Shown in pieces: positions 1 through 11,270 of a stretch of DNA of 64,000 nt (the first letter of the stretch is position 1; every line of letters begins with the position of its first letter). Made by a program: the position numbers and the translations under genes. The notes under the pieces were generated by a model. It was not told where the DNA came from. It saw only the letters and a list, made by a program, of their open reading frames with translations, and searched no databases. Source of the DNA: Aurifilum marmelostoma (lineage: Eukaryota; Ascomycota; Sordariomycetes; Diaporthales; Cryphonectriaceae); the NCBI GenBank assembly GCA_027559495.1, contig JAMXSV010000006.1, positions 2,232,001 through 2,296,000 on the forward strand, given 5' to 3'.

Positions 1-940
1 AGGGACAGTGTAGATCTTGCTGTGTTTTTGTTGACCATTGATGCACTCCAACCAGCAGCGGGCCCCTGGACACTTACTGTGCTTCAGAGTTTGGGGTTGG
101 GGGAGGGGGGGTTGGCCTCTCTCTAGGCTGCAAGCTGCTGTGATATGGTTCTGTTGTAGCACTTGGCCCAAGCTCCAAGCTCCAAGCTTCAAGGTAGATG
201 CGGCCGGTAGCTAATCAGAAGCCCACTGAAGCCCCCCTGCGAACATCACTACAGTCTAGGTCATTATAACAGTGTCCCCTAAATGTAACCGTCAGCCCCC
301 TGCTGAAGGCTGCAAGATACATGCTATAGTAGTGTCTACAGGCGGCGGCAAGAGGTACTGCATACTATTGTAAAGTTACATTTGAGGGTAGCTAGGTGAT
401 AGCTTAAGCCACAGGCCAGGCCAGTCTGATCCAGTCAAGAAGCTGCCCGCCTAGACACAGGATCATACCCCGCTTTCTCTTTTTCTTGTCTCTTAATGAT
501 TTGGTTCTCAAAAGTTCTTGCTCAACATATTGCAAAGAAGACAAGTGTCGAATGAAAAGTTCAATTAAAAAGAAGAGAAGGTATCGACTGTTTCTGCAGA
601 CAAATTGAGTATAAAGTGGCAGAGTGGAGCGGCTTTATCTCCGATTCTTTTTCTTCTTCTCTCTTTTATCTTTTTCTTTCTTTCTTGCTTCCTGCACTGT
701 GTTTCTAAGCTAAAATCGTCTCCCCCCCCCCCCCCAAAACCAACCACCAACCGAAACCTAACCCAGTAGCTAATCACGACATCATCTTGACCGCACGCTT
801 TCTTCTTCCTCCACATCCCACAGCCTTTTCCCCACCAACGCCCGCTTTCTCAATCACAGTTACAGTTTCGTGCATACCTGGAAAAGCTTCTCAATTCCCT
901 AGTACTTTTCCTGAGCTGACTTGTGCAAGCCTCCTTCAAC
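1..940. other. Intergenic region and 5' leader of the sulfurtransferase
   Basis: I see no convincing gene here. The last 300 bases are pyrimidine-rich, with CT runs near 640-690 and an uninterrupted C run at about 721-735, as is common in core promoters and leaders of filamentous fungi. A short antisense reading frame at 565-816 is a translation of this low-complexity tract and is not credible. Confidence 0.6.
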
Positions 941-2149
941 ATGGCCACCACGGCCATCCTCCGGCCGGTTGGTGCCGTCAGGGCTGCAGCTTCAGGCCTG
1001 TCCCGACCTCACACTCGACGACCACGAGCCACCACTTCGCTCTCTCCTCCCTCCTCCTCCTGCCTGGCGGCCACCTTCGTCCTCTCGCGCGCCTTCTCCT
1101 CCAACTATCTCGTCACCCCGTCCGAGCTGCACGAGGCCCTCAAGAGAAATCCACCCTCCCCTATCAGCACCGACCCCCGCGTCATTCCGCTCTGCGCGGC
1201 GTGGTTCATGCCAAACGACTCAGAGGGCCGCACCGGCATTCAGGTCTTCCGCCAGCAGCGCGTCCCCAAGGCCCGCTTCTTCGACCTCGACAAGGCCATC
1301 GACAAGCACTCCGAATACCCTCACATGCTCCCCGGCCCCAAGACCTTTGCCGCCGCCATGAGCGAGCTGGGCATCCGCCGCGAGGACACCGTCGTCGTCT
1401 ACGACACCAAGGAGCTGGGCATCTTCAGCGCCCCCAGGGTTGCCTGGACTCTCAGGGTCTTTGGCCACCCCAAGGTCCACCTGCTCAACAATTTCCGCCT
1501 CTGGGTCGACCAGGGCCTCCCCACCGAGGGCGGCGAGCTGTACAACGTCGAGTGTCACCCCTACCCGATCCCAGAGATGGATTCCGACAAGGTCGCCAGT
1601 TATGAGGACGTCAGGGAGGTCGCTCTCGATCACAACAAGGAGGGCGCCGAGGGCGTGCAGATCATCGACGCCAGGAGCCACGGCCGCTGGACCGGTGCCG
1701 ACCCAGAACCCCGGCCCGGCCTGTCCTCGGGTCACATGCCCGGCTCCATCAACATCCCCTTTAACGAGGTGCTCGACCCTCAGACCAGAGCCTTCCTCCC
1801 CAGGGACCAGCTGAGGAAGCTGTTTGAGGACAAGGGTGTCGATCCCAACAAGCCTATCATCTCCAGCTGCGGTACCGGTGTCACTGCTGTCGTCATCGAG
1901 ACGGCCCTCACCGAGGCAGGATACGGAACCCCGGACACCCGCAAGGTCTACGACGGTAGCTGGACGTAGGTGTTCTTGATTTCCTGGCCCTCTTGCCTCC
2001 TTTTTTTTTTTTTTCCTTCCTGTTCTTCTTTTCTTCCCCCCTCGTTTCTATTTATCTATTCATGAAGCGTGACTGACACCTCTTTCAGTGAATGGGCCCA
2101 GAGGGTTCGACCATCTGACTCACTCATACGGAAATCATCAGAGCCTTGA
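941..2149 (+). CDS. Mitochondrial thiosulfate/3-mercaptopyruvate sulfurtransferase (rhodanese family)
   Basis: Two-domain rhodanese-type sulfurtransferase of about 361 residues, expected to move sulfane sulfur from thiosulfate or 3-mercaptopyruvate to thiols or cyanide. Exons are 941-1965 and 2089-2149. The 123-base intron starts GTAGGT, has a CTGAC branch site near 2071 and ends CAG. Splicing restores the family's C-terminal motif YDGSW-T-EWAQR, which is the main support for the intron. The first 50 residues are rich in Arg, Ser and Ala with no acids, as in a mitochondrial presequence. The active-site loop reads CGTGVTA with Cys at about residue 310. That resembles mercaptopyruvate sulfurtransferase (CGxGVT) more than classical rhodanese (CRxGVT). 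The start is the first ATG in frame, in the context CAACATGG. Substrate choice is inferred from the loop only. Confidence 0.93.
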
Positions 2150-2820
2150 GAGCCTGGAACCACGATAACATCAAAGAGCTCAAGAGCAACCACGCTGATC
2201 ACCAGAGTTCATGACCACCCCTAATTTGGGCCAAGTTGCTCCTGTGTGGCTGCATCCAGTGATAAGGCCGGGAGAGCCGGAAAGGGGATGTTTTGGGAGA
2301 GGAGCTTGTGTGCGGTCATGGAAGGCGTTAGGATACCCTCCATTTTGTTTTCTTCTTTTGCTTCATCCGTCATCATCTTGACCGGCTCTCAGACATTACC
2401 AGAAAGAAAGGAGGGTTGGGTTTATGAATTTTTTTTTTCAACCTTCTTTTGGTGCGTTACATGTGCCAGACAGGACCACGTTACAGCAGTGGTCCCATTT
2501 TGCAAATACTGATTGCGCTGGTTCTTTTGAATGACAGCTTCTCTGCTCGCCGTCTACTACATGTGCATGATCCATTGATGTCTCGTGTCTGTTGATACCT
2601 ATGATGATCGTCTAAAGTATAGTACCGCGGGAAATGTATAACAGGTAAAAATAAGAAAATGAGTGCGCACCATATGAGGCGAGGCCATCGGGGGAAGGGG
2701 AGAGGTGAAAGCCAGGGCGAGGTCTCCTGTCCATATGGGAAGGTCGAGTGGCGATGCCCAGACAATATCTATCTTTAGTACACCAAAACACGGCACGCAA
2801 CAGCCACAATCTTACTGTTT
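2150..2820. other. Convergent intergenic region
   Basis: This lies between the converging 3' ends of the sulfurtransferase and the DUF1776 gene. Several short frames occur on both strands, but none has a plausible start, splice pattern or recognisable product. It probably holds the two 3' untranslated regions. Confidence 0.5.
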
Positions 2821-4474
2821 CTAATGTTCCTTCCAAACATTACTGTCGACATGCTCAGGCTGCACAGAGACGTATTCAGAGGCCGGCCCGTCCCCATTCT
2901 CGCTGCCGGATCTAGGGCTTGGCTGGTAGCTGCTGGGCTGCTGCCAGGCCGAGAGCTCATCCACACGGCGCATGCCCATCATCCAGCCCACCAGGGACCG
3001 TGGAACAAACCTGCCCACGAACCCGTACAAGTCCGCGCCCAGGCCGACCCTCACGACGCTGTTGGTGTTGGAACCGTCGATGACATCGAAGACGGCGTGA
3101 TGCAGGTCCCGCAGCGAGCTGCCTCTCAGGCCGCGGACCCGCCCTGCCGAGATGGCCGAGGACGAGGTGGTCACAAAGTTGCGCCCGTAGGTGTGCCGCG
3201 CGGCCTCGGGCCACGCGAGCGTCTCAGCAGAACTCGGCGCGGGGAGCAGGCCCTGCTGCACCGCTGACGAATATTTCAGCGCAGCCGGGGTGAAGCCGGC
3301 AAAGTCAAAAGTACCAAGCTGGACGTGCGTGACAGGGATCGAGAGGGGCCGCAGCTCGCCGGCAAGCACATCTGTGAAGGCCGCAAGGGCCGAGCATACA
3401 GTCGCCTCGGGAGCGTGGAACGGTGGGTTGATGGAGGAGATGATGGACGGGGTGAATACCAACACCTTGGGCGGGGCCCTATCGCTGGCTGAGACCAATC
3501 TTGCCGTCAAGAGGGGGAGGAATGCCTGTATGGTCAGGATGGGCCGAAGGAGGTGTGTATTGAAGAGATCGGCGAAGCTCGACGGCGGTATGGTGGCGAT
3601 CGGCGAGGTCTGATAACTGAGGGAGGGGATGAGTATGACGGACCGCAGCGTAAGATGGTAGGGCTTCGCCCCAGGCACGGCGGCGTGCGGTGTCTGCAGG
3701 TACTGTGCGAACCGTTCGATAGAGGCGCCTGCGCTTGGAGGCTGGTGTTGTTGCAGTTATCGTCGTCAGCCATGTCTCCAGCAAGAAGGAAGAGCCTGCA
3801 CGCCAAATGCCACTATACTATAGCAACTCAGGGCACAGAAGCAAGACTTACGTCGGTGATGTCGATGCCCAGAGGCCGAATATCGGGTCTCGTGATATTC
3901 TGCATGTTCTGCACAGTAGTCTCGTCGTCCAGTGTGTTGCACGCGATGAAGACGATGAAGCCCCGCCTCTCCAGATCCAGGGCAAGAGAGCGCGTCAGCG
4001 GCAGGTTTGGCGACCCTGCGATCACCACGACCTCGAGTCGGGCTCCGTTCCTCGCTCGCCTCGCCCGTCTCGTCTTTCTGGCTGACCTGCTCTTCTTGTA
4101 CCCACGATACACCACGACGCCGGCGGCGAAGACCACGATACCGGCCAGAACCTTGTGTCTCGAGACCCAGGCGTGGGCTTTTTCATAGAGGGAGGCGGGG
4201 CAGGCGAGGGCTGCTGGCGGTGGTGTTGGTCTACTACGCGGCCGAATGGCGTCCGGCAGCCAGTCCTGTGTTGACAGGGTCTCTCTGACCTGGTCTGCAA
4301 GCTTGTCGACATGGCGGTCGATGGCATCGGCAACCTCGCCTGAGTAGCGCCTGACCTCGTTGGGTATTGACGACAACTAAGGCCCTTGCAGGTCAGTGTG
4401 TGTAGGTTTGTGTGTACACTGAAAAGTAAGAGGTGGCTTACCACGTCGAGAAACTGTTGATCATCTGCAGACAT
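2821..4474 (-). CDS. DUF1776 family protein, short-chain-dehydrogenase-like, membrane anchored
   Basis: About 492 residues in three exons: 4474-4442, 4376-3852 and 3741-2821. Intron 1 is GTAAGC...TAG and intron 2 is GTAAGT...CAG. The ten-residue first exon (MSADDQQFLD...) runs in frame into an acidic helix. Next come a hydrophobic segment (VLAGIVVFAAGVVVYRGY) and a strongly basic Arg/Lys patch, which suggests a membrane anchor. The following LEVVVIAGSPNLPLTRSLA and DLERRGFIVFIA resemble the nucleotide-binding start of short-chain dehydrogenases. This arrangement matches the fungal DUF1776 family, whose biochemical role is not established. The glycine-rich turn is not a clean GxxxGxG, so catalysis is uncertain. 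The gene is divergent from the RPEL gene at 5714. Confidence 0.82.
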
Positions 4475-5713
4475 TTTTGTAGAGTGTCCAAATCCGGTTC
4501 TGTGTGCTTGGATTTTGGATTATTTTGGTGTTCATGGAAGGGAAGTAGCGTTTGTCAAGAGACCGGAATAGCGGGGTGACGACATATCTTTGCGCCTAAG
4601 TATCACTATCAGTTTTATCGCTGCAGCAGTGGCTAACCCGCAGCGGCACTGCAACTGTGCTCTATGCATTGTAAGACAACTACGCTTCTCACGAATCTCC
4701 CGCAATACTTTGCCCTTGATGTCTTCCCTTTCACTTTGGACTTCATATTTGTTTTGACACCATTCGGAAGGTTTATTCCTCACCAAAGTATGGAAGACAT
4801 AGATTTTGATACACCTGGGCACTTGCGAGCACTGCGTAGAGATCATTGTGTTGTTGGCTCCAGAGACATCACGCATGCCATCGATAGATTCGATTGGCAC
4901 AAAACTGCAAAGCCATGATCAGAGTTCTTGCTGATTTCGTTGGCCGACAGCATCTGTCCAGTATGGTTACGTGGTCAGCAGGTGGGCTCTTGGACCCTGT
5001 ATTGCTTCAGGCCTCCAGCATGCCACGAAGCAGTAGTGATGCAGCATTGTGAGGTTTATGCAGGGTTTGTACCAGGCCTTGCAGGCCTAGAATGCGGGGC
5101 TAGACATGTGGCTAGCTTGCCAAAGTGGGGACCATGGCCCGAGGACTGCATACCAGAGCATGTAGTAGTGGCGGTAGGAAGCACATAGTGGCTTCCGTGC
5201 TGTTGTACCCAAATACAGCTCTGACATCATGTTATGAGTGTAGGAGAGATGCTATTCTGTTCCAATGCTCACCCGACCCCTGTTTCCGGTCAAGGGGTGG
5301 CTCAAGAAGGATCTGTATCAGGTTAATTCATTTTCTCTAGGAGACAAAATGCTTGCTGTGTTGTAGTGGTGGTGGTGGTGTTGTTGATGTTTGTTGGAGC
5401 TGGTGGGACTACCTATACACACAATCGTCATTGGGCCCCCGCATTCTGCCTCCTTTTCCCCTTGTCCACTCGAGTTCCCATCTCCAACTCCATTTCCATT
5501 CCCATCTCCACTCCCCCCTTCCAGAGCTTCATCTTCCTATCTGTGTCTGTCCAGACCCCAACAAATATCCGGAATCAAAATTGTCGACCGTCACTGACTT
5601 GTATCGCACGTCTTCTCCCGATCTGGAACGATCAACGTTGTGATCGTGAGCACCTATACTGCAACCTCTAGCAAAAACCACACCTGAGACAGCCATAACC
5701 AAACATCTCCAAC
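4475..5713. promoter_or_regulatory. Divergent intergenic region between DUF1776 and RPEL genes
   Basis: These 1.2 kb separate two genes transcribed away from each other and must contain both promoters. The side next to the RPEL gene is pyrimidine-rich (about 5440-5530, repeated CCATCTCCA-type units), as expected for a fungal core promoter. I see no coding frame that can be supported. Confidence 0.45.
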
Positions 5714-6287
5714 ATGGCCGATGAGAACACAGCTCCCGTTGTCGACGAGTCCTCGATTGGCCATGCTACTGCTGGCGCCCGCCGCAACTCCCTCGAGAAG
5801 CACCTCGCTCAGCGCCCTGACCGTGCCGAGCTTGTCGAGAGTGAGAGGACCACCTCTTGATCCTAGCCCTTCCATCTCTCTCGCGCCTGAATATTGGGCT
5901 GACAAGAACAACTCTACCCAACAGAAAACATCCTTCCGGCATCCAATGCCGCGCCCGGACTGCAGGCTCAGCAGAAGGAGGTTCGATCGCCCCCCCTCCC
6001 CCCCCCGGGGCTTTTCCCCCCTCTTCTTCCCTCCCTACTACCCCAGATTTGGATTCGCGCATGTACTCTGTTTCCCCCTGCTGACTGCCGGCTGCCGTCT
6101 TCCAATCAAATAGCTCGAGAAGCACATGCGAGCCGATTCCCTGAACGACAAGATCGCCAACCGCCCAACGCCGGAAGACCTCATCAAGAAGGGTGTGCTC
6201 TCGGCTGACGAGGACCCACGATCGCCCGACGAGAAGTACCGCGAGGCCATCGAGGAGGAATACGCCAAGCGTGAGGGTGGTGCTTGA
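5714..6287 (+). CDS. Small RPEL-repeat protein
   Basis: A 118-residue hydrophilic protein in three exons: 5714-5840, 5925-5980 and 6114-6287. Both introns keep the frame (A|AA and GAG|CTC junctions). Intron 2 begins GTTCG, which is weak but allowed, and ends TAG. Two RPEL-like repeats are visible. The first is LAQRPDRAELVE followed by KNIL, with the splice junction inside the motif. The second is IANRPTPEDLIKKGVL. In animals RPEL motifs bind G-actin. Small two-repeat proteins of this kind are common in filamentous fungi, but their partner is not known to me. A GARRNSLEKH sequence precedes repeat 1. The C-terminus is acidic and charged with no membrane segment, so a soluble cytoplasmic or nuclear protein is inferred. 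Confidence 0.88.
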
Positions 6288-7240
6288 TTACAAAGGAAGA
6301 AGATCTGGGTGTCATGGGAAGATTGGGGCTGCGAACTCGGACGAGAATCTCAGCGCGTCCTCGATGCGCGGGAACGACTTGAGAAGAGGTCTGCGGGAGA
6401 GCATCGTCTTGTGATTGTTTCCCGTGCACAAGGCTCTCTATCCCATCATCTATGTATCTAGCATTCAGATATCAACCATGTCTGTTTTTTGGGCCTATAA
6501 AAATAGAAGATTTACATTCGAACACTAACCTTACCGGTCTTCCTTTTCCGATTTGTCTTCTTTTTGCGTCTTCCCCTTTTCTCTCTTCCAGCAAGAGAGG
6601 CGATGAACAGAGAAGGATAAGTCAAGAAAAGAGACGACCAATATATATATATATATATATGAACGATCAGTCGGGTGGTCGGGCACTAGCTGTGGATAGC
6701 AAAAGGCATTCTGACGGGCAATAATTGAGTCCATTGCCGTAATTGTTGTACGCAGCCCCTCCAGGGCTTGAACAAGGTCTCTCGGTGACCACCTTGAGCA
6801 ATAGCGATGATTGGGACGACTGGATATCTCCTTTTGAGAGTAGCTGATTCATCACCGAAATAGGGAATCTCTTCAATATGAGAGGCTTTTGGACAGTTAG
6901 CGAAACGTCGAATCAGATATTCCGACATCTGCGTTAAAGTGATGCTGTTCACGATGGAGAGCATAACAGGCGCAAGGCTAGCATTGAGAGACAGGAAACC
7001 ACTCGATGATTGATGAGGTATCAATTAGTTACGCCGCTCATCGAACTTGGGAAAATTGCACAATTAACACTTGTTTCGAACTCTTGAAAGCGGCAAAAGA
7101 CTTGCGTCTATTTCTCTATATACCTGTTTAATTGCCCAATAATAAAAGCCAAACTCGTTAGACCCTTTCTCGGCAAGTGCCTCGTTCTGGCGCAATTTTT
7201 TTTTTTTTTTTTTTTTTTTATAGAAAGCAAGAATCTTATC
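6288..7240. other. Intergenic region with AT microsatellite and T run
   Basis: The interval holds the 3' end of the RPEL gene, an (AT)n microsatellite at about 6642-6660 and a long T run at about 7198-7219. No gene is visible. Short frames on both strands are unsupported. Confidence 0.5.
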
Positions 7241-7574
7241 CTAGCTACCATGGGCCTTGTCTGTAGTGAAGTTTTGCTGTGAAACCGTGACGACTCGGCC
7301 GGTACGAGTGTTGACTCTATTCTTTGCATTGTCGAAAAGGGCGGCTACACAAGACCCAATCGTCAGCAGGCATGTCTTGGTCATTAATGATGCGAATAGA
7401 TTTGAGTCTAGGACCCTACTCACTAATCTTGTTGTTCTCACGGACACCCAAACACTCACTTGGCGTCTCTGACTCGGAGTCTTGGTATGACTTGATGGAA
7501 GAGGTGTTTGCCGTCGAAGTGACCGATGCCGTGTCTTGGTGAACAACGACCGGATATGCATTACCGCGTGCCAT
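7241..7574 (-). CDS. Small hypothetical protein, 72 residues
   Basis: I do not recognise this protein. The best model has two exons, 7574-7460 and 7344-7241, joined by a 115-base intron (GTGAGT...GTGTAG) that keeps the frame. It gives 72 residues beginning MARGNAYPVVVHQDTAS. The product is hydrophilic and rich in Ser, Thr and Asn. It ends with a basic stretch around NTRTGRVVTV and has no signal peptide or membrane segment. Support comes from a good start, a consensus splice pair and an in-frame stop; there is no family match. Reading through the intron would give a shorter protein ending about 40 bases later, so the exact C-terminus is uncertain. Confidence 0.42.
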
Positions 7575-9439
7575 CTTCTTGTTTGGCAAGACCTGCGATG
7601 ACCGTGAAGGAAGGAAAGAGGGATAGAACAAAGTGTAGTACAAGATCACGTCGTAATTTGGTTCGTATGGATTTCCTCGTCCGAGTAAGGAGGTTTCAAT
7701 CGAAAGGAAGGAAAAGGCAAACTTGGAAGAGTTCAGGGAGACACATGTTGGACTTTTATACTCAACAGAGGAGGTTTCGTCTTATACCTTAGACTAGAAG
7801 AGAGGCGGTACCAGCCAGGTGAGTCAACATGCTCGCCTCATCCGAGTCCAGCTATCGAAGCAGCTGTTCTTCCTTTCGCAGACAAGCATTATCCACCCCT
7901 TGCTCGTTGTACAGCCCTGGCAACCTCGCCATGCTCAGAGATTACTACGCGCCGACTGCAGGGCTTCTAGTCGGGCCTGGTCGAGGGGCCGTCCCGCGGG
8001 CCCTCCCCCCCCCCCCCCCCCCTCCCCCCCTCCCCATCCTTCCCAAGGGGAAGTAGAGAATTACACCCTTCAAATCGGGAAGTATCTTAGTGCTAGAGTG
8101 AGCATCGGCATGGCCAGCTGGAGGGTATTGGGGGTCGTGCTGATCAGAGAATGTTTGAGTGTCGTCTTCCCTCTCATAGGATAGCGGGATGTACAAGGCG
8201 AAGGATTTTCGTCTGAAGCAATTTTTAGGGTCAAGAGTCATACTGATCACATGCCAATTTTTTTCAGGGCGTCACTGCTATCGTGTACATGTAGTATCAT
8301 GACGTGTCCAGGTCCGCTTCTTTACACAGAGCAGTTGAAACGGCTAGTAGTGATGAACCTGACCATGCTAGTGTCATGATTGTAAATCAAGATTTCAAGG
8401 CAGTACAGTATCTACTTTGTTCGAAAAAAGCCATTAAACCAATCCGCCTGGTTGAGGTGATCACACTCCATTTTCTGATCCCAGGACGTACATAGACTAG
8501 GAACAACGGAAGTGTTACTCGGGTCTACCTTGGCTCGCGGCAAGGCCAGGAGGATCAGAAGAATTCTCCGAAAAGTAGGAGTGGACTCTAGCCTGACAAG
8601 TGACACAGAAGAATTGTGAGATCAATATGACGAACGTGGGGGGCTCAAGAAATTTCTTCTTTTCTCTGGGATCTCAGCCGCATGGTTGGCCTCTCGTTGC
8701 CCATTCTTCGATGGCAGGGGAGCTGCGCATGGGGGCCACCGCAGGAGCAGCTGGGCTCATGAGGCGCAATCCTCCGGCTCTTGGGCTGGACGGGGTTGCA
8801 AGGACGAGTGGACAAGCCTCAGTCAGCAACGAGTCAGCTGAGACGTCCTGGAATACCAAATTGGAATCTCGGTGTGCTAAGGAAATGTTCAAGCATAATT
8901 ATACTAGGTCTCTGGGGAGATACGGCAGCAGCACTATTGGGCTTCCACGCAGTGTGGACACGCGTCCTCTGGCTGCTGTCCAACAACAGAGATCCATGAT
9001 AGAAATACAGAGATAAAGGTCCTGAAAACTTGGAAGTTAGAGACCACGAAGATTAATTGGGAGGGTGGAAGCCTATTGACTTGTTGTGTATAGTGAGTTA
9101 CGACATCGGAGAATTATGTCGATATATCGGAACCTTCCCTTGATTGTTTTCTGCTTCCTGCTTACCGCGCGCAGCTGTGCATAGACATGGGCTGCCCACT
9201 ACTGCAGCCTTATGGTGTTGCGCGGACCAGAAGCGCGATGATGACTGCTTTCTAGCCGCTGGAGGAGGAGGGCAGAGGATCCTGGTTCGCACCTGTGACC
9301 TGCTGACGGCTGCAAGTCTGGGCCAAAAAATTGAGTATGAGATCCGAGCTGATTGTGGTTTGATCATAGGGTGCCCAAAGTGCGGATGATGTTTATTGGT
9401 TGTGCTGGGTTGTCAGATTGCCGCACAGGGACTGATTGA
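7575..9439. other. Intergenic region with C-rich tract
   Basis: 1.9 kb without a supportable gene. A C run with occasional T lies at about 8001-8037. It creates proline-rich and glycine-rich pseudo-frames on both strands. The frame at 8600-9016 has no splice support and unlikely composition. Confidence 0.5.
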
Positions 9440-10455
9440 TTAATCCATATTTCGACGAATTGATCGCCTCTCGGTGCTCCTTTTCTCCCAAAGTAGCTTT
9501 TCTCGGAGCACATCGACTGTCTCGACGAAACCGACCAACATGATCCTCTGGCCGCGGGTAACCTCGGCACCGGCGTCTGGACATGCACATTAGATACCCG
9601 ATTAGCCATGAAACGAAGGGTCGAGGAAAACAATATTGCCCCACTGTCTCTCTCTCTCTCTCTCTCTCTCTTGGAAGCATACTCACGTTCCAAACCTGCG
9701 TCATGCATCAAAAGACCACCCTGCTCGACCCGAAAGGTTTCGCCAGACCCCTTGAAGAACGTGCCGCCGCCCTCAAAGGCATCATGGTGGTTCAGAAGAA
9801 GCGAGAAGCTCAGCAGACACCCGTCACTGTGGATGGCGAGTGAGGCCTGCTTGGAGGGGATGGGGTATTGGGCGATAGGAGGGTCCCGTCTTGCTGCGAG
9901 TTGATCTCCACAGTAGCACACAACAAACAGATCTTTGAGGCCAAGATCCTGTGGGCTGAAGCCAGTCATGGTGGCCAGGGGCCTCAGAACCCGGTCAGTG
10001 ACCCATGTCAGGACAGCATTGCCAACAGTAGTGGCGCCCGTGGCGGTGTCATGCTGGAGACTCAGATCGGAGACCGGCACGTCGGTGGTTGCGAACTTCT
10101 CGTGCCGGTCCTTCTGCAGCCCGCCCTGCCTCTGGGCATACTCGACGACTGCAGAGATGAGCAGCTCGCATTCCTCGACGCTGAACACGCGCGGGACATG
10201 TGTAGGCTGGAGGCGGTGGCCAGAGAGGACATATGCGATACGGTTCTGAGCACAAGTCCGCTGGGACGGTGGTGGGAGGAGAGCAAGCTTTTCGCGGCGG
10301 GCCAGCTCGGCACGCTGCTGGAGAGATCTTTTCACATCAAGACTTGGGGCATCGTCGACCTGGTCGCTGAAGAGATCAAACTCCTCGTCTGGCTTCTCCG
10401 GCTCTTCCTCCTCGACCTTTCCAGAACAATCTGCCCTGGGAAGAGGTGTAGTCAT
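9440..10455 (-). CDS. 2-oxoglutarate/Fe(II)-dependent dioxygenase, prolyl-4-hydroxylase type
   Basis: A 301-residue protein in two exons, 10455-9687 and 9576-9440, with a 110-base intron (GTGAGT...CAG). The C-terminal half has the 2OG-Fe(II) oxygenase fold signature. The first two iron ligands are His209 and Asp211 in AIHSDG. FEGGGTFF follows, then the third ligand, His257, in LEHAGAEVTRGQR. Arg267 is placed to bind 2-oxoglutarate. The codon for His257 is split by the intron (C|AC), so only the spliced form is a complete enzyme. The N-terminal 60 residues are acidic and probably disordered. There is no signal peptide, so a cytosolic or nuclear location is inferred. Substrate is unknown. It is divergent from the FKBP gene. 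Confidence 0.88.
9577..9686 (-). repeat. (CT)n/(GA)n microsatellite inside the dioxygenase intron
   Basis: The intron carries an uninterrupted CT repeat of about 13 units at roughly 9648-9670 on the plus strand, next to the 5' splice site on the coding strand. Read as coding it gives alternating Arg-Glu, which makes a false extension of the protein. Slippage here would change intron length only. Confidence 0.85.
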
Positions 10456-11270
10456 CCTGTGCTTGTTCTGGGAACAGGGCTGGTGACAAAAATGGTGACG
10501 CTGTGCAGAGCTTAGGGGTGTTTAGTAATACAGCAGCCTTTTAGCACAGCAGTCACAGGGAAACCTTGCATCTGGACACTCCGTCAAGGCATTTTGAGAT
10601 GTCCTTCCAATGTATTCCTCGACAGTCCCTTTTGTCAGACTTGTGACCAAATCGACACAGCCTTGCTATAGTATAGTCATGTACCTCTGAACATCATGGC
10701 AGATCACTGTAGTATAGCATAATGATACTGATGAATCGAATTGATTGCTACATCTCCTCTTTGCGTTTCATCAATACATGTGTTTGATGTGCTCCATGGT
10801 TACAGCATGAGATGACTAAAGGCGCTATAAACTGCTGATTGGCCCTGCTGAGAGAATCCCCCTTTCGGCGTGGAGCTTGCTAATGTACCAGGCATGCCAG
10901 GGCGCCAACCTTGCTGTCAGGCGTGCCAGGGTGCCCTGGAGCTTGACAGCTATGGGGGGCTTACCCACCACCATCGTGTATGCCCATTGGCCAATGAGCC
11001 CCAGCATACCAATGTACCTCTGGACCCTTGACAGGACAACGTCGCTTCAACTGGGTTGTAAACGGAGCTTGCAATTGTCCGTCAACAACCACCTACTACC
11101 ACTACATCACCACCACCGCATCTTCCGAGTCTCCAGCACCCGCATCAACCTTTCCTCCTTCACAACACAACCAGCGCTCGCACCTTTCCCTCCCCCCTCC
11201 CCCTTTTCGAGGCACTCAACACCCAAGAATTACCTCCTCAATTGCTACTCCAACAGAAACAATCAACAAG
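10456..11270. promoter_or_regulatory. Shared divergent promoter of dioxygenase and FKBP genes
   Basis: 815 bases separate the two starts. A palindrome ATTGGCCAAT at 10986-10995 contains CCAAT on both strands, a plausible site for the fungal CCAAT-binding (HAP) complex. An 18-base imperfect direct repeat, CAGGCRTGCCAGGGYGCC, occurs at 10889-10906 and 10918-10935, spaced 29 bases start to start. The FKBP side (11080-11265) is rich in CA and CT, as in strongly expressed fungal promoters. Binding is inferred from sequence only. Confidence 0.45.

Noticed and set aside
1220..1735. Long minus-strand frame opposite the sulfurtransferase
   Set aside because: It is an antisense shadow of a GC-rich coding exon; the plus-strand frame has clear family motifs.
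5353..5671. Overlapping Pro/Ser/His-rich frames upstream of the RPEL gene
   Set aside because: They translate a pyrimidine-rich promoter tract in all three frames.
8600..9016. 138-residue frame in the intergenic region
   Set aside because: No family signal, no splice support and no conserved-looking segments.
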